A DNA stretch of 64,000 nucleotides from Bedellia somnulentella. Lineage: Eukaryota > Arthropoda > Insecta > Lepidoptera > Bedelliidae. The stretch lies in NCBI GenBank assembly GCA_963576735.1, contig OY755183.1:17689213-17753212 (forward strand). Reading direction: 5' to 3'. Below, piece by piece: positions 42,285 through 53,358 of the stretch; position 1 is the first letter of the stretch; every line of letters begins with the position of its first letter. Both the position numbers and the translations under genes were made by a program. The notes under the pieces were generated by a model. That model saw nothing but the letters and a program-made list of their open reading frames with translations. It was not told where the DNA came from and searched no databases.

Positions 42285-42840
42285 TATTCTCACGCCGTTA
42301 GTTCCCATTGGGGTAGGCAGAGACTATCGATCGCCACTTTGTACGATCCTGGCAAACCTCTCTGGCTTCGTTTACATCCATCAATCTTTTCATACATGCT
42401 CTTTTATTCTTCATACTGCGGACACCTGCCTTTTTGAGCACATTTTCTATTTGATCCAAATGTGTCCTCCGAGGTCGTCCTCTACTAACATTACCTTCCA
42501 CATTGGCTCTATATATCTCTTTCACCAATTTACTGTCATCCATCCTCTCTATGTGCCCAAACCATCTCAACATTCCTTTTTCTATCTTTCTTACAATATC
42601 ATCTTTTACACCACACCTTTCACGAATCACATCATTCCTCACACGATCACAAAACCTTACATTACACACTTTTCTGAGGGATCTCATTTCTACTGCATTC
42701 ACTCTACTTTCATGCTTCTTCTGCCACACCCAACATTCGCTGCCATACATAAGCGTAGGAACGAGGACAGCATCATGCACAGCCATTCGGGCCTTATAGA
42801 AACCTAAATCATTCATAAATATGCTACATATCATCAGGTT
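42285..42840 (-). pseudogene. RTE-type LINE, C-terminal RT fragment and 3' end
   Basis: About 178 open codons: LYGSECWVWQKKHESRVNAV, EMRSLRKVC, the signature MLRWFGHIERM, GNVSRGRPRR and a terminal TKWRSIVSAYPNGN. This is the conserved region that follows the RT in RTE/BovB-like elements. The RT catalytic core and endonuclease are missing, so it is a 5'-truncated insertion. The short 3' end carries TACCCCAATGGGA, GGCGTGAGAATATGTATG and stops. That terminus is nearly the same as the ends of SINE1 and SINE2. Other fragments: 15250-15650, 22195-22615, 52563-52660. Confidence 0.85.
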
Positions 42841-43659
42841 TAATTAAAAGGTAAGCAGTTATTAAAAACTTAGATTTTAAAAATAATAGGTACTATGCGT
42901 GCGGAACTGGCACGATTCATTAGTTATATCTATATTTTTGTAAGTAAAATAAGGCCTAGTACGAGCGCTATTTTATCGATACGATATCGGTTAGAATGAG
43001 ATGACAGTATACGATACTAAATAAGTGCGAAAGGGATGGCTGTTTTATGCCACAACGAAAATGTTTATATGAAAACGTTTACCCGAAAGTGGGAGTCAGA
43101 AACTATCATTTGCTACTTTGTACGATCCTGGCAAACCTCAAATCTCAAGTATTCCATACATTTTATTTACACGTTAATATAATGGTGACATTATTTTTAT
43201 TTATTTATCAGCATATTTTCACCATGTCGCTGTGCGAATTATGTTATTAATGTACGATTTATTTAAACTTTTATTGAATCATTATAAAGGGAAATGAAAT
43301 AATTCTAAAAGTAATAATACAGAAGCTTTACTTCAGCAATGATAAATTTGTGTTTTCAAAATTGTCAGCCTGATAAAGTTACCTTTTGAAAAACGTGCAA
43401 ATATTAAACATAAAGCGACCTTTTCGTGAAAATGTTGTTTGCGAATGCGACCTGCCTTATTAAGATGAGAGCTGAGATTTTGGGACTCTTTAATTTGGCC
43501 ATTTGACGACAAAATATGATGGAACCAGTCGAAATGAGCTTGGGTGAAGTGAAATTATTACGGGGCACCATTTTCTTTTCAAATATACTTTACTATGTAA
43601 ATGACATTTGAAACTGAGTACAAAAGAGAGCTAATGATAAAATTCAAGTAATTTTCTGT
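42841..43659. other. No gene seen
   Basis: AT-rich. One RTE remnant at 43085-43140 (TTTGTACGATCCTGGCAAAC on the plus strand). No exon recognised. Confidence 0.5.
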
Positions 43660-43908
43660 TTTTATTTGCTGTGTCAGCTTAGAATAGCACTACCCCACTT
43701 TTTCCGGTGGGTGTACGTAAAAGGCTACTAACGGTAATGGGATTTTTAAAGGATTTTTGGGCGATGCGGTTGGAGAACCATCACCAACAACCTTTATTAT
43801 ATCATTTTTTTCCCCACGCAACTTCCTAAAGTGGCTGAAGAATTTCTCATTCCTTAGCTCTGGCTACTCCTTCTAGGGATTTATAGCCGTGAGTATATGT
43901 ATGTATGT
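43660..43908 (+). mobile_element. SINE1 copy
   Basis: Full copy with a short TATG tail. Confidence 0.75.
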
Positions 43909-44454
43909 TTTATTTTAATGTAGACATGAAATTATTATATTTGTCAATGGTTATACTATCAGCACATGAAAAAGAAGCCTTTTGTTTACATAGAATTAAA
44001 TGATTTTATCAATGAAAGCTGTATTGCTATAAAAAGGAATGAGATGGTTAAGTTGTATCTTGATGAGTTGCTCAGTTATTATTACTAGAAACCACACTAC
44101 GAATGACTATAAATTAGAAATGACGACATCATCATATGACAAGACCGATGTAGCTTTCTCAACCTGTATACAAAATTAAAAGTAAGTTTCTTAATACAGA
44201 GTGGTTTCAATTCGCCAAAACTTTTAACTAAAAAAATCTTTTTTACATTCTTAATCTTTACAATTCTTATTCATAATAAACATGCAATGCCTGCTTGTAC
44301 AGCTGATTTCTTTTAAAACTGAACGTATCCGTTGTTTACTATGTCATAATCCGAGCAACTTTTATTGTTCCAATCAATATCGCTGACAAAAGCCGCATTG
44401 CGCTATCGAAAATGATACAAATGAAAGTTAAACTCTTTATTGCACATCACAAAT
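43909..44454. other. No gene seen
   Basis: AT-rich. No repeat or exon recognised. Confidence 0.5.
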
Positions 44455-44640
44455 GGGCTGTGTCGTGTATTGCCGGCTTAAAATGTCATTACCCCTTGCT
44501 ACACTCGGGCGATGCAGTTAAAGACCCATCACCAACGATACTTTATTTCTTCCACTTCCAAAAGTGGCTCAGGACTTTTTTAACCGAAGCTTTGGCTACC
44601 CCTACTAGGGATTTATAGTCGTAAGTAAACTTATGTATGA
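44455..44640 (+). repeat. SINE1 copy with internal deletion
   Basis: The head (GTGTATTGCCGGCTTAAAAT) is joined to 'GGGCGATGCAGTTAAAGACC', and the block between them is lost. Confidence 0.6.
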
Positions 44641-46139
44641 AATAAACGTGAAGCAGCGCCAACAATGTTTTTGTTTTGTGCTGTGTACGTTGTGTACGTT
44701 GTGTACCGCGAGACACACATGCTGACATAACAAACATTTTCGCTATATATTTTTTCATGTGAGTTTTTCGTCACGGTTTTCTGTCTACTTTTAACGTGTT
44801 AAGTAAATGTTTAACTTGTCTTTATTATAAAAAAGGTGTGCCTCGCGGTGGTAAACGAAAAAAATTACCGTCCTGAGTAGCGCCACCCCTGTTATATTGA
44901 ATAACTTATTCGTATCATAAGGACTAGGATAGGATAATCCATCGTTCAATGTTTGATTTTTCGTAACGGTGTGCCATTTTACATCAAATCACATTAATTT
45001 ACAAACTTCCAAATAAATGGCCTAACTTTCACAAATATTTTTCCTGTAGTATTGTTATTAAAATCTCAGTTCTGAGTGACCGTCAAATCCCGTCCCACCC
45101 TATATTCTCATGCCCTTGAAAGTGTCAAAATATGAGTTTTTCTGGTACCAAAGGCAGTATCTTATTTCACAAATTTTCAAGTGGTAATATTGTTACCTCC
45201 ATCCATATCCATCCATATTCCCTATAAAAAGGGTCTTGACAGACAGTCAGACAACAAAGTGGTACTATAAGGGTTTCATAATCTTTCTTATAAAGTAAAG
45301 GAAAGACTTCCTTACTTCACGAAAATAAATGTATCAAAAGTTGTGTACTATTTTGAAAGACTTATATCGTTTACACATCACGTTCTCCTCCACCACGTAT
45401 CTTAACACGTCAGGCAGTCCTCGCTCGAATGAGCTACTTGACTCTTTTTTGTATTCAGATGAAAACTACGTCAATATATTCCAACAATCATACCAAATAT
45501 TTTACCGAGAGGTTTAGCTTTAGAATAAGCTATTTTGAAAGTTAAATTGATCATGAACATCAATATGCAAACATTAAACCCGAATGACATTTTATTTCCA
45601 TTTCAAAATATTATCAAACAAGGTGCTTCATTTTAAAGTACTATAAAGTAAGTTACGATTCCGAAGTTACTTTGAAGTCAAACATTACAAGTCGTCTTTT
45701 CCATTAAATTGAACGCGCTACTCAAACAGTCTAGTTGTTTTTACAACCGCTTCGCTCGCGACAGCCTTCCCGCGTCGTTTCTTTATTGCCAGTAATAATA
45801 AATGTAATGACGCCATTTTAAAGGGAATCTCTGCAAGGAGGTTTGGAGTAACTGCGGAGAAATGAGGTAATTTAATGGGGAACGGCAGAATTATTCTCAG
45901 TCCAATTATCACAATATTTTTAATAACTATTGTAATATGTTTTTATAATAAGCACCTACCTAATACATACACACGCGGACCGACTAATCTGTACACATTT
46001 ATAACTGTCACGTTTTTACGGCTTAGTAATATGAACTGATTTTGCTGCTAAATATCTACGAGTAGCTTGACATATGTGCGTGTGTAAAAAACAAAAAAAA
46101 ATAGTTTACAAAATGTATTCAATATTTAATATTATTTAA
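44641..46139. other. No gene seen
   Basis: AT-rich. Short open frames lack motifs or splice context. Confidence 0.45.
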
Positions 46140-46330
46140 AAGTATACAAGCTTACCCCGAATAGGTTAATTATGGTTGAGGCCACCACGCTAGCCTTGTG
46201 CTAGCCATGCTAGCCACAGGCAAAATTGAGAGTGTACCCCTCGGAAATCGAACCCAAACCCACGTAACCCGCTATTCCGAGGCTGTTAAAAATAATGCTA
46301 CCACATTGACACAGCCCCGTGAATGTTTAT
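46140..46330 (-). repeat. tRNA-related SINE-like sequence
   Basis: The minus strand has a B-box-like GGTTCGATTTC preceded by TGTGGTAGCATTATT (A-box-like). Possibly another tRNA-derived SINE head. One copy only in this window. Confidence 0.35.
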
Positions 46331-46359
46331 TTAAAATTGGCGAGAGCTGGTCGCTGTAG

Positions 46360-46505
46360 TGATACGAGTTAAATGAAGCGTGGCGGGGCGGCGGCGGCGG
46401 TTATCAGCCGTCCACGGATCAAAGAGGCTTTGACGGAACCGACCGACTGGGCTGCTGCTGGGCGGTTCCTGATGGGCTGTTTTTGTTTTATAAATAATTC
46501 GTGCT
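46360..46505. other. GC-rich island with CGG repeat
   Basis: A (GGC)n run and GC-rich flanks in AT-rich surroundings. A 44-codon plus-strand frame (MKRGGAAAAVISRPRIKEAL...) ends at 46505. It could be the 5' part of a host gene or a CpG-rich promoter. Nothing decisive. Confidence 0.25.
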
Positions 46506-47282
46506 GAATCTCTGTGCAGCAACGGGTGAGCAATCAAACGATTTGAAAGCCACGTTTTTACTGAGGTGTAGAGTTTGTGGAACTAGGCCTTGTAGAGTTA
46601 GAAACTTGGCTTAACATGAGATCTAAGGTATTTTTGACAGAGCAGGTCATGAGACCGTCTGGCAACATTTTACATGAATATGTATGTAGTGGGATTAAAT
46701 GTTACAAGAGCAAGTTTAAATTTATTTACCAGCTTGTTCATTGTTTCATTAAGATAAAATGTTCATCAAAGGCGACTTTTTATAACTATAATGAATTTCA
46801 GAATTTAATTCCAAAGTCAGTGCAGTTTTATACATTGCTTCCTGTAGAGGAAGATCACGGATGAACAAATTTAGATCAAATAGAGAGTGCGCTAAAAAGG
46901 CAACCGTCGGAAGTGTATAACATCAAAGAGCAAGATGGAATTAGTAACTATTGCTCAGTTAATACCACAGTACTGTGTAACAGTTTTGTTAGGAGCGTAC
47001 AAATTCGCGATCGATGGGCTGAGCCAATTGAACTAAATCGTTAACTACACCAGTTTCAACCTATACTTTTTTTAAACTTGCATTCATTTACACTCGCTAC
47101 TAAGTTGAGACTATAGAGAGCTACTTTAAAACATCAAAAAATTTACACGAAAACTATACAAATATACGTTAAGTATAAAAATAATATTTTTATGTCAAGT
47201 GTACAAACCAAGTTCATAAGTAATTCCTATTCTCAACAGGGTTCCTAATGCAGAAATGTATACACGTTGTTGAATTCAATAA
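46506..47282. other. No gene seen
   Basis: A 95-codon open frame (46577-46864) has no motif or splice context. An RTE remnant (GAGAGTGCGCTAAAAAGGCA) lies at 46882-46935. Confidence 0.4.
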
Positions 47283-47480
47283 ACTGTGTAGTGTCGGCTT
47301 AGAATAGCACTTACTAATTTCTTTCCGGGTTTCATAGGTAACATAGGGTGTTGGGACCTTTCAAGTGCTTGTCGGGCGATGCATTTTCAGACATATCACT
47401 AACAACTTTTTCCCAACTCAACGTCCAAAAGTGACTGAAAATTTCTAGATCTGAAGTTGTGGTGTTTAAGCCTTAGGTAT
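47283..47480 (+). repeat. SINE1 copy, diverged
   Basis: The head 'CTGTGTAGTGTCGGCTTAG' is intact. The rest is eroded and there is no clear tail. Confidence 0.6.
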
Positions 47481-47687
47481 TTATCTAAATTCAATAAATA
47501 TTTGAATATTAGAATAAAATACATTGTAGTAAATCCAACAGGAACCTCCCGCGTTCCGGCAGCCAGCCACGTGAATAGACTCGAGCAGTGCAACCGCAAT
47601 TGTCAGTAAGAGCTGGTCTGATAACGTCCATTTGAATGTGGCAGTAATAGTTTACTCTATTTCTTAGTTGAGTTGACAAGGAATATA

Positions 47688-47935
47688 ATACATACATATA
47701 CTCACGGCTATGAATCCCTTAACGGGGTAGCCAGAGCTTTGGAATGAAAAAGTCCTCAGCCACTTTTGTAAGTTGATGGGGAAAAGATGGTAATAAAAAA
47801 TGTTTTTGGTGACGGGTCTCCAACCACATCGCCCAAAAATCACTTACAAAGCCCCTATACCCTTAGTCGCCTCTTACGATCACCCGCGGGTAGAAATGGG
47901 GTAGTGTTATTCTAAGCCGACACTACACGGCAAAC
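47688..47935 (-). mobile_element. SINE1 copy
   Basis: Minus-strand full copy. It is bordered by AAGGAATATA-like sequences at 47680 and 47936, a possible target duplication. Confidence 0.75.
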
Positions 47936-48116
47936 AAGGAATATTAATATCAGAATAACTTTTTTTAGTTGCATATACTCAAGCCATTAATTCAAATTGC
48001 AGTTTGCACGATTGTTGACGTTTGTGAGTGCTAGCTTAGAATATCCCTACCCTATCTCATCGCCAAGATGTCGTAAGATGTGTGAGGTGAATCACACCTA
48101 AACATTGTGTCGATGA

Positions 48117-48232
48117 CTAATAAATAAAGAATAAATAAAAGAAAAGAAAATCGAAATTTTTCTTTCCTCTATTTATTTTATATTTATTAGTAATAATCCC
48201 CACATAAAGTTTTCATGAACAAAAAGATTTAA
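48117..48232 (+). mobile_element. Fold-back family, minimal copy
   Basis: It consists of an inverted tail (TAATAAATAAAGAATAAATA) joined to a forward tail ending AATAATCCCCACATAAAG and TTTTCATGAACAAAAAG, with no tRNA-like body. It is flanked by ATTGTGTCGATGA (48104-48116) and ATTGTGTTGATGA (48233-48245), a 13-bp duplication with one mismatch. Confidence 0.75.
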
Positions 48233-48274
48233 ATTGTGTTGATGATTCTGAAAATCTAATTTTCTTCTTCAGTA

Positions 48275-48490
48275 TTATACATACATAAATATACTTACGG
48301 CTATAATCCCTTGAAAGGGTAGCCAGAGCTAAGGAATAAAAAAATCCTCTTTTGGAAGTTGCGCGGGGAAAAGATGGTGAAATAAAAGTTGTCAGTGATG
48401 GGTCACCAACCACATCACCCAAAATCCCTTAACAGCCCCAATACCGTTAGTCGCCTGTTACATACATACACGGGAAGAAAAGGGGGTAGT
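48275..48490 (-). repeat. SINE1 copy
   Basis: Minus-strand copy with its tail at 48275. The head ends in the GGGTAGTG block. Confidence 0.65.
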
Positions 48491-48774
48491 GTTATTGGTA
48501 TTATATTAGTAAGTATAAGTAGGTGGGTGGCTTGAATGAATGAAAGCATATGGCCTACTTTTAACACTGCTTTGAATGATAGTGCTGAAAAGTTCATCTG
48601 AGACCGGAGGTTCTATTGTGCATTCTAAGCATTATATACATTCAGTATAAAGTTAATTTTTGAATGGAAACTCTCTATATCAAGTGTATATCTCGATTAT
48701 GAATGGAAATATTTTCTCTGAAGCAAAATTACAGCATAGTATTTTCAATTCCAAAGAATTACTCAACTCAACTT

Positions 48775-48954
48775 AAATGTTCACGCTGTATAATCCCGAA
48801 GGGGTTGACAGAGGTAGTGATATTTCTGAACATCACGTGACATTGCCACCTGGTGTTCAGAGTACCAACGTTTTGCTTGGATAGTGTACTCACGTGATAG
48901 GGGGCAGACCTATCGCCGTTTTGTACGAATACATTGTCACATGATTAAGTACAA
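48775..48954 (-). mobile_element. SINE2 copy, split by a LINE
   Basis: Minus-strand SINE2 from its tail to GATTAAGTACAA. It continues after the LINE at 51201 (CTTAGCCACATGG...AAACCCACAT, to about 51237). Confidence 0.8.
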
Positions 48955-51200
48955 TAAAATTAACGATAAAATTAACGATAATTTTAAAACGATAAAATTA
49001 ACGATAATTTTCTTAATTTACCTGCATTGAATACTGTGCAACTATCTGACTTGACATATTTTGAGTATAATCGTTTCAGCTCAGCCACTTTTACCATAAG
49101 ACAAGTAACAGAATCTGAGGTTCTTAAAATAATTAAGTCAATACCGTCTAATGCCACAGGAATTGATGGTATCAGTAGGGAGATGATCTTGCTTACAGTA
49201 CCAAACTCACTTACAGCTATAACTACTATGATAAATTGTTCTATTGCTACTTCTACAGTTCCGCGTATATTTAAGACGGCATTAGTAAATCCAATGCCTA
49301 AAATTAGTCAACCAAAGGAGTACACTGATTTAAGACCTATTAGTGTTTTGCCATTTTTGTCGAAGATCTTGGAGAAGGTTATTTATTTACAGCTGGTCAA
49401 GTATGTCGAAATTAATGAAATACTACCTCCGCTTCAGTCTGGCTTTCGTAGAGGTCGTGGTACTGTAACTGCATTACTGGACGTGACTGATAATATACTG
49501 GCTGACCAAGATAATGGACGTGGTACACTTTTAACGCTCCTTGATTGCTCCCGAGCATTTGATAGTATTTTTAGGCCACTTATTTTGTCTAAGTTGTCAT
49601 ACTACGGTCTTGACTTAGCATGCATAAACTGGTTTGACAGCTACTTGAGTGAGCGGATACATTCTGTTAAACTTCAAACGAGTAATGGAGAACAAATGGT
49701 CTCACGACCAAGGGTAGTTACGCACGGTGTTCCACAAGGATCCATACTAGGCCCTCTCTTGTTCATAATTTATACGGCTGACATAGTGAAATGTATAAAA
49801 AACTGCAGATTTCACTTATATGCAGATGATGCTCAGCTTTACATATCGGAGGTGCCTAGTAATATACAATGCGCAGTCTCTGACATGAACGAAGATCTTG
49901 GGTCAATAACAACGTGGTGCAACAGAAACGCTCTGTTACTAAATCCTCTCAAATCGAAATATATGGTTCTAGGTAGTAAAACGCATATCAGCAAAATTAT
50001 TTCTCAAAATTTGGATATTCAAATTGAAGGCCAAGCAATAGAACGTGTTGATAGTGCAAGAAACCTAGGACTCGAGTTTGACGGATCATTACGTTTTGAA
50101 AAACATATAGATAATTTGATGCGAAATTGTTTTTACCGTTTAAAAATATTATATAAAATAAGAGACTATTTGACAGTAGATGCACGCGTTACTCTTTGTG
50201 AGGCTGTGGTTTTATCGAAACTTAATTATGCGGATGTTGTGTACGGGCCACGTCTTTTAGCAACGTCAGAACGTCAGATTCAGCGAATCCAAAATGCTTG
50301 CTATAGATTTTCCCATAGTATACCGCCACGTTGTCATATCTCACCTTACCTGAATAGTTCTTCTACACTTAACATGGAATCCCGTAGGCGCTTACATATG
50401 GCTTCATTAATGTTTGATGTAATGAAGTTCAAATGCCCAGAATATCTTTTTAACAAATTGAAGTATTCATCATTTGGAAGTTTCTATTGTGTTCGTAGCC
50501 TGCTCCCACCTTTATCACTGATCCATCATCGTACTGTAGCTTTTACTGGAAGTTTTCGTTACAATGCAACTAAGTGTTGGAATAATATTCCTCCACCAAT
50601 GCGTGAAATATTAAATAAATTTAATTTCAAAAAACAGTACAAAACGCTCCTTCTGAATCAACAAAAAACTAATATCTCAAAGACTTTCTCACACGTGCAA
50701 GTAAACTTCCAGTAAAATAATAAAAATAACTAATGTATAAATGTATTGCTTGGTTTTCTCATGTGAACCTTTACTTGAGAATTTGTGAATGCTGATAATG
50801 TTTTCTTGTTCTTTTAATTATTTAATGTTCTGAGACTAAGCGAATATGTTTAAAGATAATTTTAAAAGATATTGTTTTTTATTATTATTTTTTTGTTGTG
50901 CATTTGTTTAGTTTACTGTCTGTTCCTTTACTATTTATTCAATTTTGTTTACTTCAAATGTGGCAGACACAGATTATTTTGTTTATATATTAATTAATTA
51001 TGTGTAGTGTAGTGTAGGCCTTAACTGAAAACCAGTGTTTTGCCACTTGGCAATATCAAGCACTGAGTTAGGACCTAGTTTGTGTTACCATAGCACTAAT
51101 TTTAAGTTTAAAATATTGTTTTTTTTTTTCACTTTATGTATTGTTTTTCATATTGTATGTGGTGTTATGTTAACATAAATAAACGAGTTATCTATCTATC
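48955..51200 (+). mobile_element. 5'-truncated CR1/Jockey-group LINE
   Basis: It is flanked by TACAA at 48950-48954 and 51201-51205 and ends in an ATCT repeat (about 51190-51200). The first 60 bases are imperfect repeats of AAAATTAACGAT, apparently filler made at the truncated 5' junction. The endonuclease is missing. Confidence 0.85.
49027..50715 (+). CDS. LINE reverse transcriptase, truncated but open
   Basis: About 560 codons with no stop. It starts just before the RT (LKIIKSIPSNATGIDGIS) and includes DLRPISVLPFLSKILEKV, SGFRRGRGTVTALL, LLDCSRAFDSI (motif A), HGVPQGSILGPLLF (motif B) and the catalytic YADD, then the RT-distal region (SARNLGLEFDGS, SKLNYADVVYG, FTGSFRYNATKCWNNIP) to the natural stop. 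The endonuclease and any ORF1 are absent because the insertion is 5'-truncated, so there is no authentic start codon. It differs clearly from the LINE at 2290-13620. The 3' UTR is 50716-51200. Confidence 0.88.
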   Translation: MNTVQLSDLTYFEYNRFSSATFTIRQVTESEVLKIIKSIPSNATGIDGISREMILLTVPNSLTAITTMINCSIATSTVPRIFKTALVNPMPKISQPKEYTDLRPISVLPFLSKILEKVIYLQLVKYVEINEILPPLQSGFRRGRGTVTALLDVTDNILADQDNGRGTLLTLLDCSRAFDSIFRPLILSKLSYYGLDLACINWFDSYLSERIHSVKLQTSNGEQMVSRPRVVTHGVPQGSILGPLLFIIYTADIVKCIKNCRFHLYADDAQLYISEVPSNIQCAVSDMNEDLGSITTWCNRNALLLNPLKSKYMVLGSKTHISKIISQNLDIQIEGQAIERVDSARNLGLEFDGSLRFEKHIDNLMRNCFYRLKILYKIRDYLTVDARVTLCEAVVLSKLNYADVVYGPRLLATSERQIQRIQNACYRFSHSIPPRCHISPYLNSSSTLNMESRRRLHMASLMFDVMKFKCPEYLFNKLKYSSFGSFYCVRSLLPPLSLIHHRTVAFTGSFRYNATKCWNNIPPPMREILNKFNFKKQYKTLLLNQQKTNISKTFSHVQVNFQ

Positions 51201-51521
51201 TACAACTTAGCCACATGGCACGTGAGAAAACCCACATAATAAACAGTCTGATTTATTTTAATCAAAGCAAAAGATTAATTTAATATTATATATGAAGTTA
51301 TCTCTTTTATCTCTGTTAGAATATTAGGAATACGTCACTCTGACACGATTAAAAAACATTTTCTTTTGCTATTTTCGTGAGACTAGCTTTAAATCAAATA
51401 TGAAGTTTCATAAGAACATTGTATCTTTCATAACATTGGAGTATACGTAACGTATGTAAATGAGCGGAGTGGAGGCACTGCGCACTCGTTTTTGTTACAA
51501 ACTTTTTTCATTTTCTTCCAG

Positions 51522-51597
51522 CGACCCCGCGGGGGACACTTCGAGGGACGGTTCTGTGAAATTTACCCCTGACTTTCGTGTACTGAACTCATTTATG
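51522..51597 (+). CDS. Candidate host exon, 76 bp
   Basis: A textbook acceptor (CATTTTCTTCCAG, ending 51521) and donor (ATG|GTAAGT at 51598) bracket 76 bp that are clearly more GC-rich than their surroundings. Only one frame is open throughout, reading DPAGDTSRDGSVKFTPDF then RVLNSFM; the other two have stops. I do not recognise the protein. A lone internal exon flanked by repeat-filled sequence fits a host gene on the plus strand with large introns. Neighbouring exons are not identifiable here. Confidence 0.5.
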
Positions 51598-51664
51598 GTA
51601 AGTTGACCACAGCGATATATGCGACGAGAGGATATAATTAACCATAACGACTTAAAACTCAAAC

Positions 51665-51890
51665 GTGCCGTACAGTGGCGGCTTAGAATGTCACTAACAC
51701 TTTCTATCAACGGTCGTCGTAAGAGGCGACTAAGGGCTTTTTAAAGTATTTTTTGGGCGATGCGGTTGGAAACCCATCGATACTTTATTTTGTACCATTT
51801 TCTACTATCAACTTCCAAATGTGGCTGAGGAGTTTTTAGCTCTGAAGCTCTGGCTACCCCTTTTTGGGATTTATGGCCAATTTATATAAT
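51665..51890 (+). repeat. SINE1 copy, diverged
   Basis: It has the 'GTGGCGGCTTAGAATGTCAC' head variant and a weak tail. Confidence 0.65.
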
Positions 51891-52306
51891 AATATTAATG
51901 TTATCTTTACCTACTATTGCTACAAACTGTCCAGTAAAAATATATAGAAGAATAGGCACACCTGAAGTTGTATTTGTATGGTGACTTAATTAAGTTAGGA
52001 AAGTTAACAAAGATGGAATTCCTTAAAGAGTTAAAGACTTATCAAAGTAAACATACTCTGCTTCCTCATCGCTCTACTCAGACTTGATAGCTTAAGTATT
52101 TTATTAACATAAATCCGTATGTTAAAGTATGATAACGTACTTAGATTCACGGCATAAATTGTCATTGGGATTCGCAAAAGATATTTGATGATCTTTACAA
52201 ATCTAAGTATAGCTTTTATAAAATCAATAACTTTTCATCAAACAGTTTATTTTTTATAAATGCATTTATATTTTTCTGACTACATTTTCTTTCATTCTTT
52301 TATTTT
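51891..52306. other. No gene seen
   Basis: AT-rich. A short RTE-like remnant is possible near 52140-52170 (TTCACGGCATAAATTGTCAT). Confidence 0.4.
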
Positions 52307-52562
52307 GCTGTGTAGTGTCGGCATAGAATAGCACTACCCCATTTCTTCCAGTGGGTGTACGTAAGAAGCGACTAACGGTATTGGGGCATTTAAGAGATTT
52401 TTGAGCGATGCGGTTGGAGACTCATCACCAACAACCTTTATTCTACCATCTTTTCCCCACTCAACTTCCAAAAGTGACTGAGGAGTTTCTGATTCCTTAG
52501 CTCTGGCTACCCCTTCTAGGAATTTATAGCCGTGAGTATATGTATGTATGTATGTATGTATG
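52307..52562 (+). mobile_element. SINE1 copy
   Basis: Full copy with a long TATG tail. Confidence 0.78.
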
Positions 52563-52660
52563 TTTTCTGACCCTCATACAACATTTACTACCATACATCA
52601 GCGTGTGTACCCAAAATATACCATTCGAGCCTTATTAGATTAGACAACGGCTTGAACACT
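52563..52660 (-). repeat. RTE LINE fragment
   Basis: The plus strand reads ACATTTACTACCATACATCA ... CATTCGAGCCTTATTAG, matching the 42750-42800 part of the RTE coding region. Confidence 0.5.
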
Positions 52661-53347
52661 ATTCATAACTCTACTCACCCCATTTCTAATAAAGCCTTTC
52701 CATATTATACTTTTAACATTGCCCTTCCCAACAACACTATACAAAGTCTCTGTATATAAAACATCGCTAACAACAATAGAACTGAAGCATAAGCTTGCAT
52801 AAATTACGTTCCCGTTAAACTCGGCAGATAGAAGTTATTTAATCAGACTAAGTTAATCAACTCATAAATTAGGGCGTCCATTTAGTTTTCACGTCGGCGA
52901 AACGTTTTTATAAAAAGCCAGTTAGTTAGAATTACCCTCTTTCGCCTCAAAACAAAAGTGAAAGTAAAGAGGCGAAAGCCACTTTTCCTTGAGATAAATG
53001 AAACGCTAAACAGTATGTTGGAAAAATGTTTTTTGTTTTGTTTTAAGGCAGCATATCTCTTGCTGCTGAAAAAATCATTTGAATATAAAGAACATAATTT
53101 TCATAATGACTTATTGTGAAAAGTGGCTGTACATTTTATAGGCACTAATTAGCAATAATTTAGCAGTAAGTTTGGGAAAATATTAGATGCAGTCTGAAAG
53201 ATAATATATAAATGGTAAAAAATGAGAAATAGTTATATTTGTCGTTTTATATTTAAAAAACGATAAGACATTAATTACTATACTATAAAATTCACGTTGA
53301 CTAGGATTTGAATATTGTTCTTTCTCTGATTAATACGAGTATCTAAC
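52661..53347. other. No gene seen
   Basis: AT-rich. A small inverted repeat CTTTCGCCTC / GAGGCGAAAG lies at about 52939-52979. Confidence 0.45.
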
Positions 53348-53358
53348 AAAGAACGGTA

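Noticed and set aside
46331..46537. Minus-strand open frame over the CGG-rich island
   Set aside because: It is an effect of GC-rich sequence without motif or splice context.
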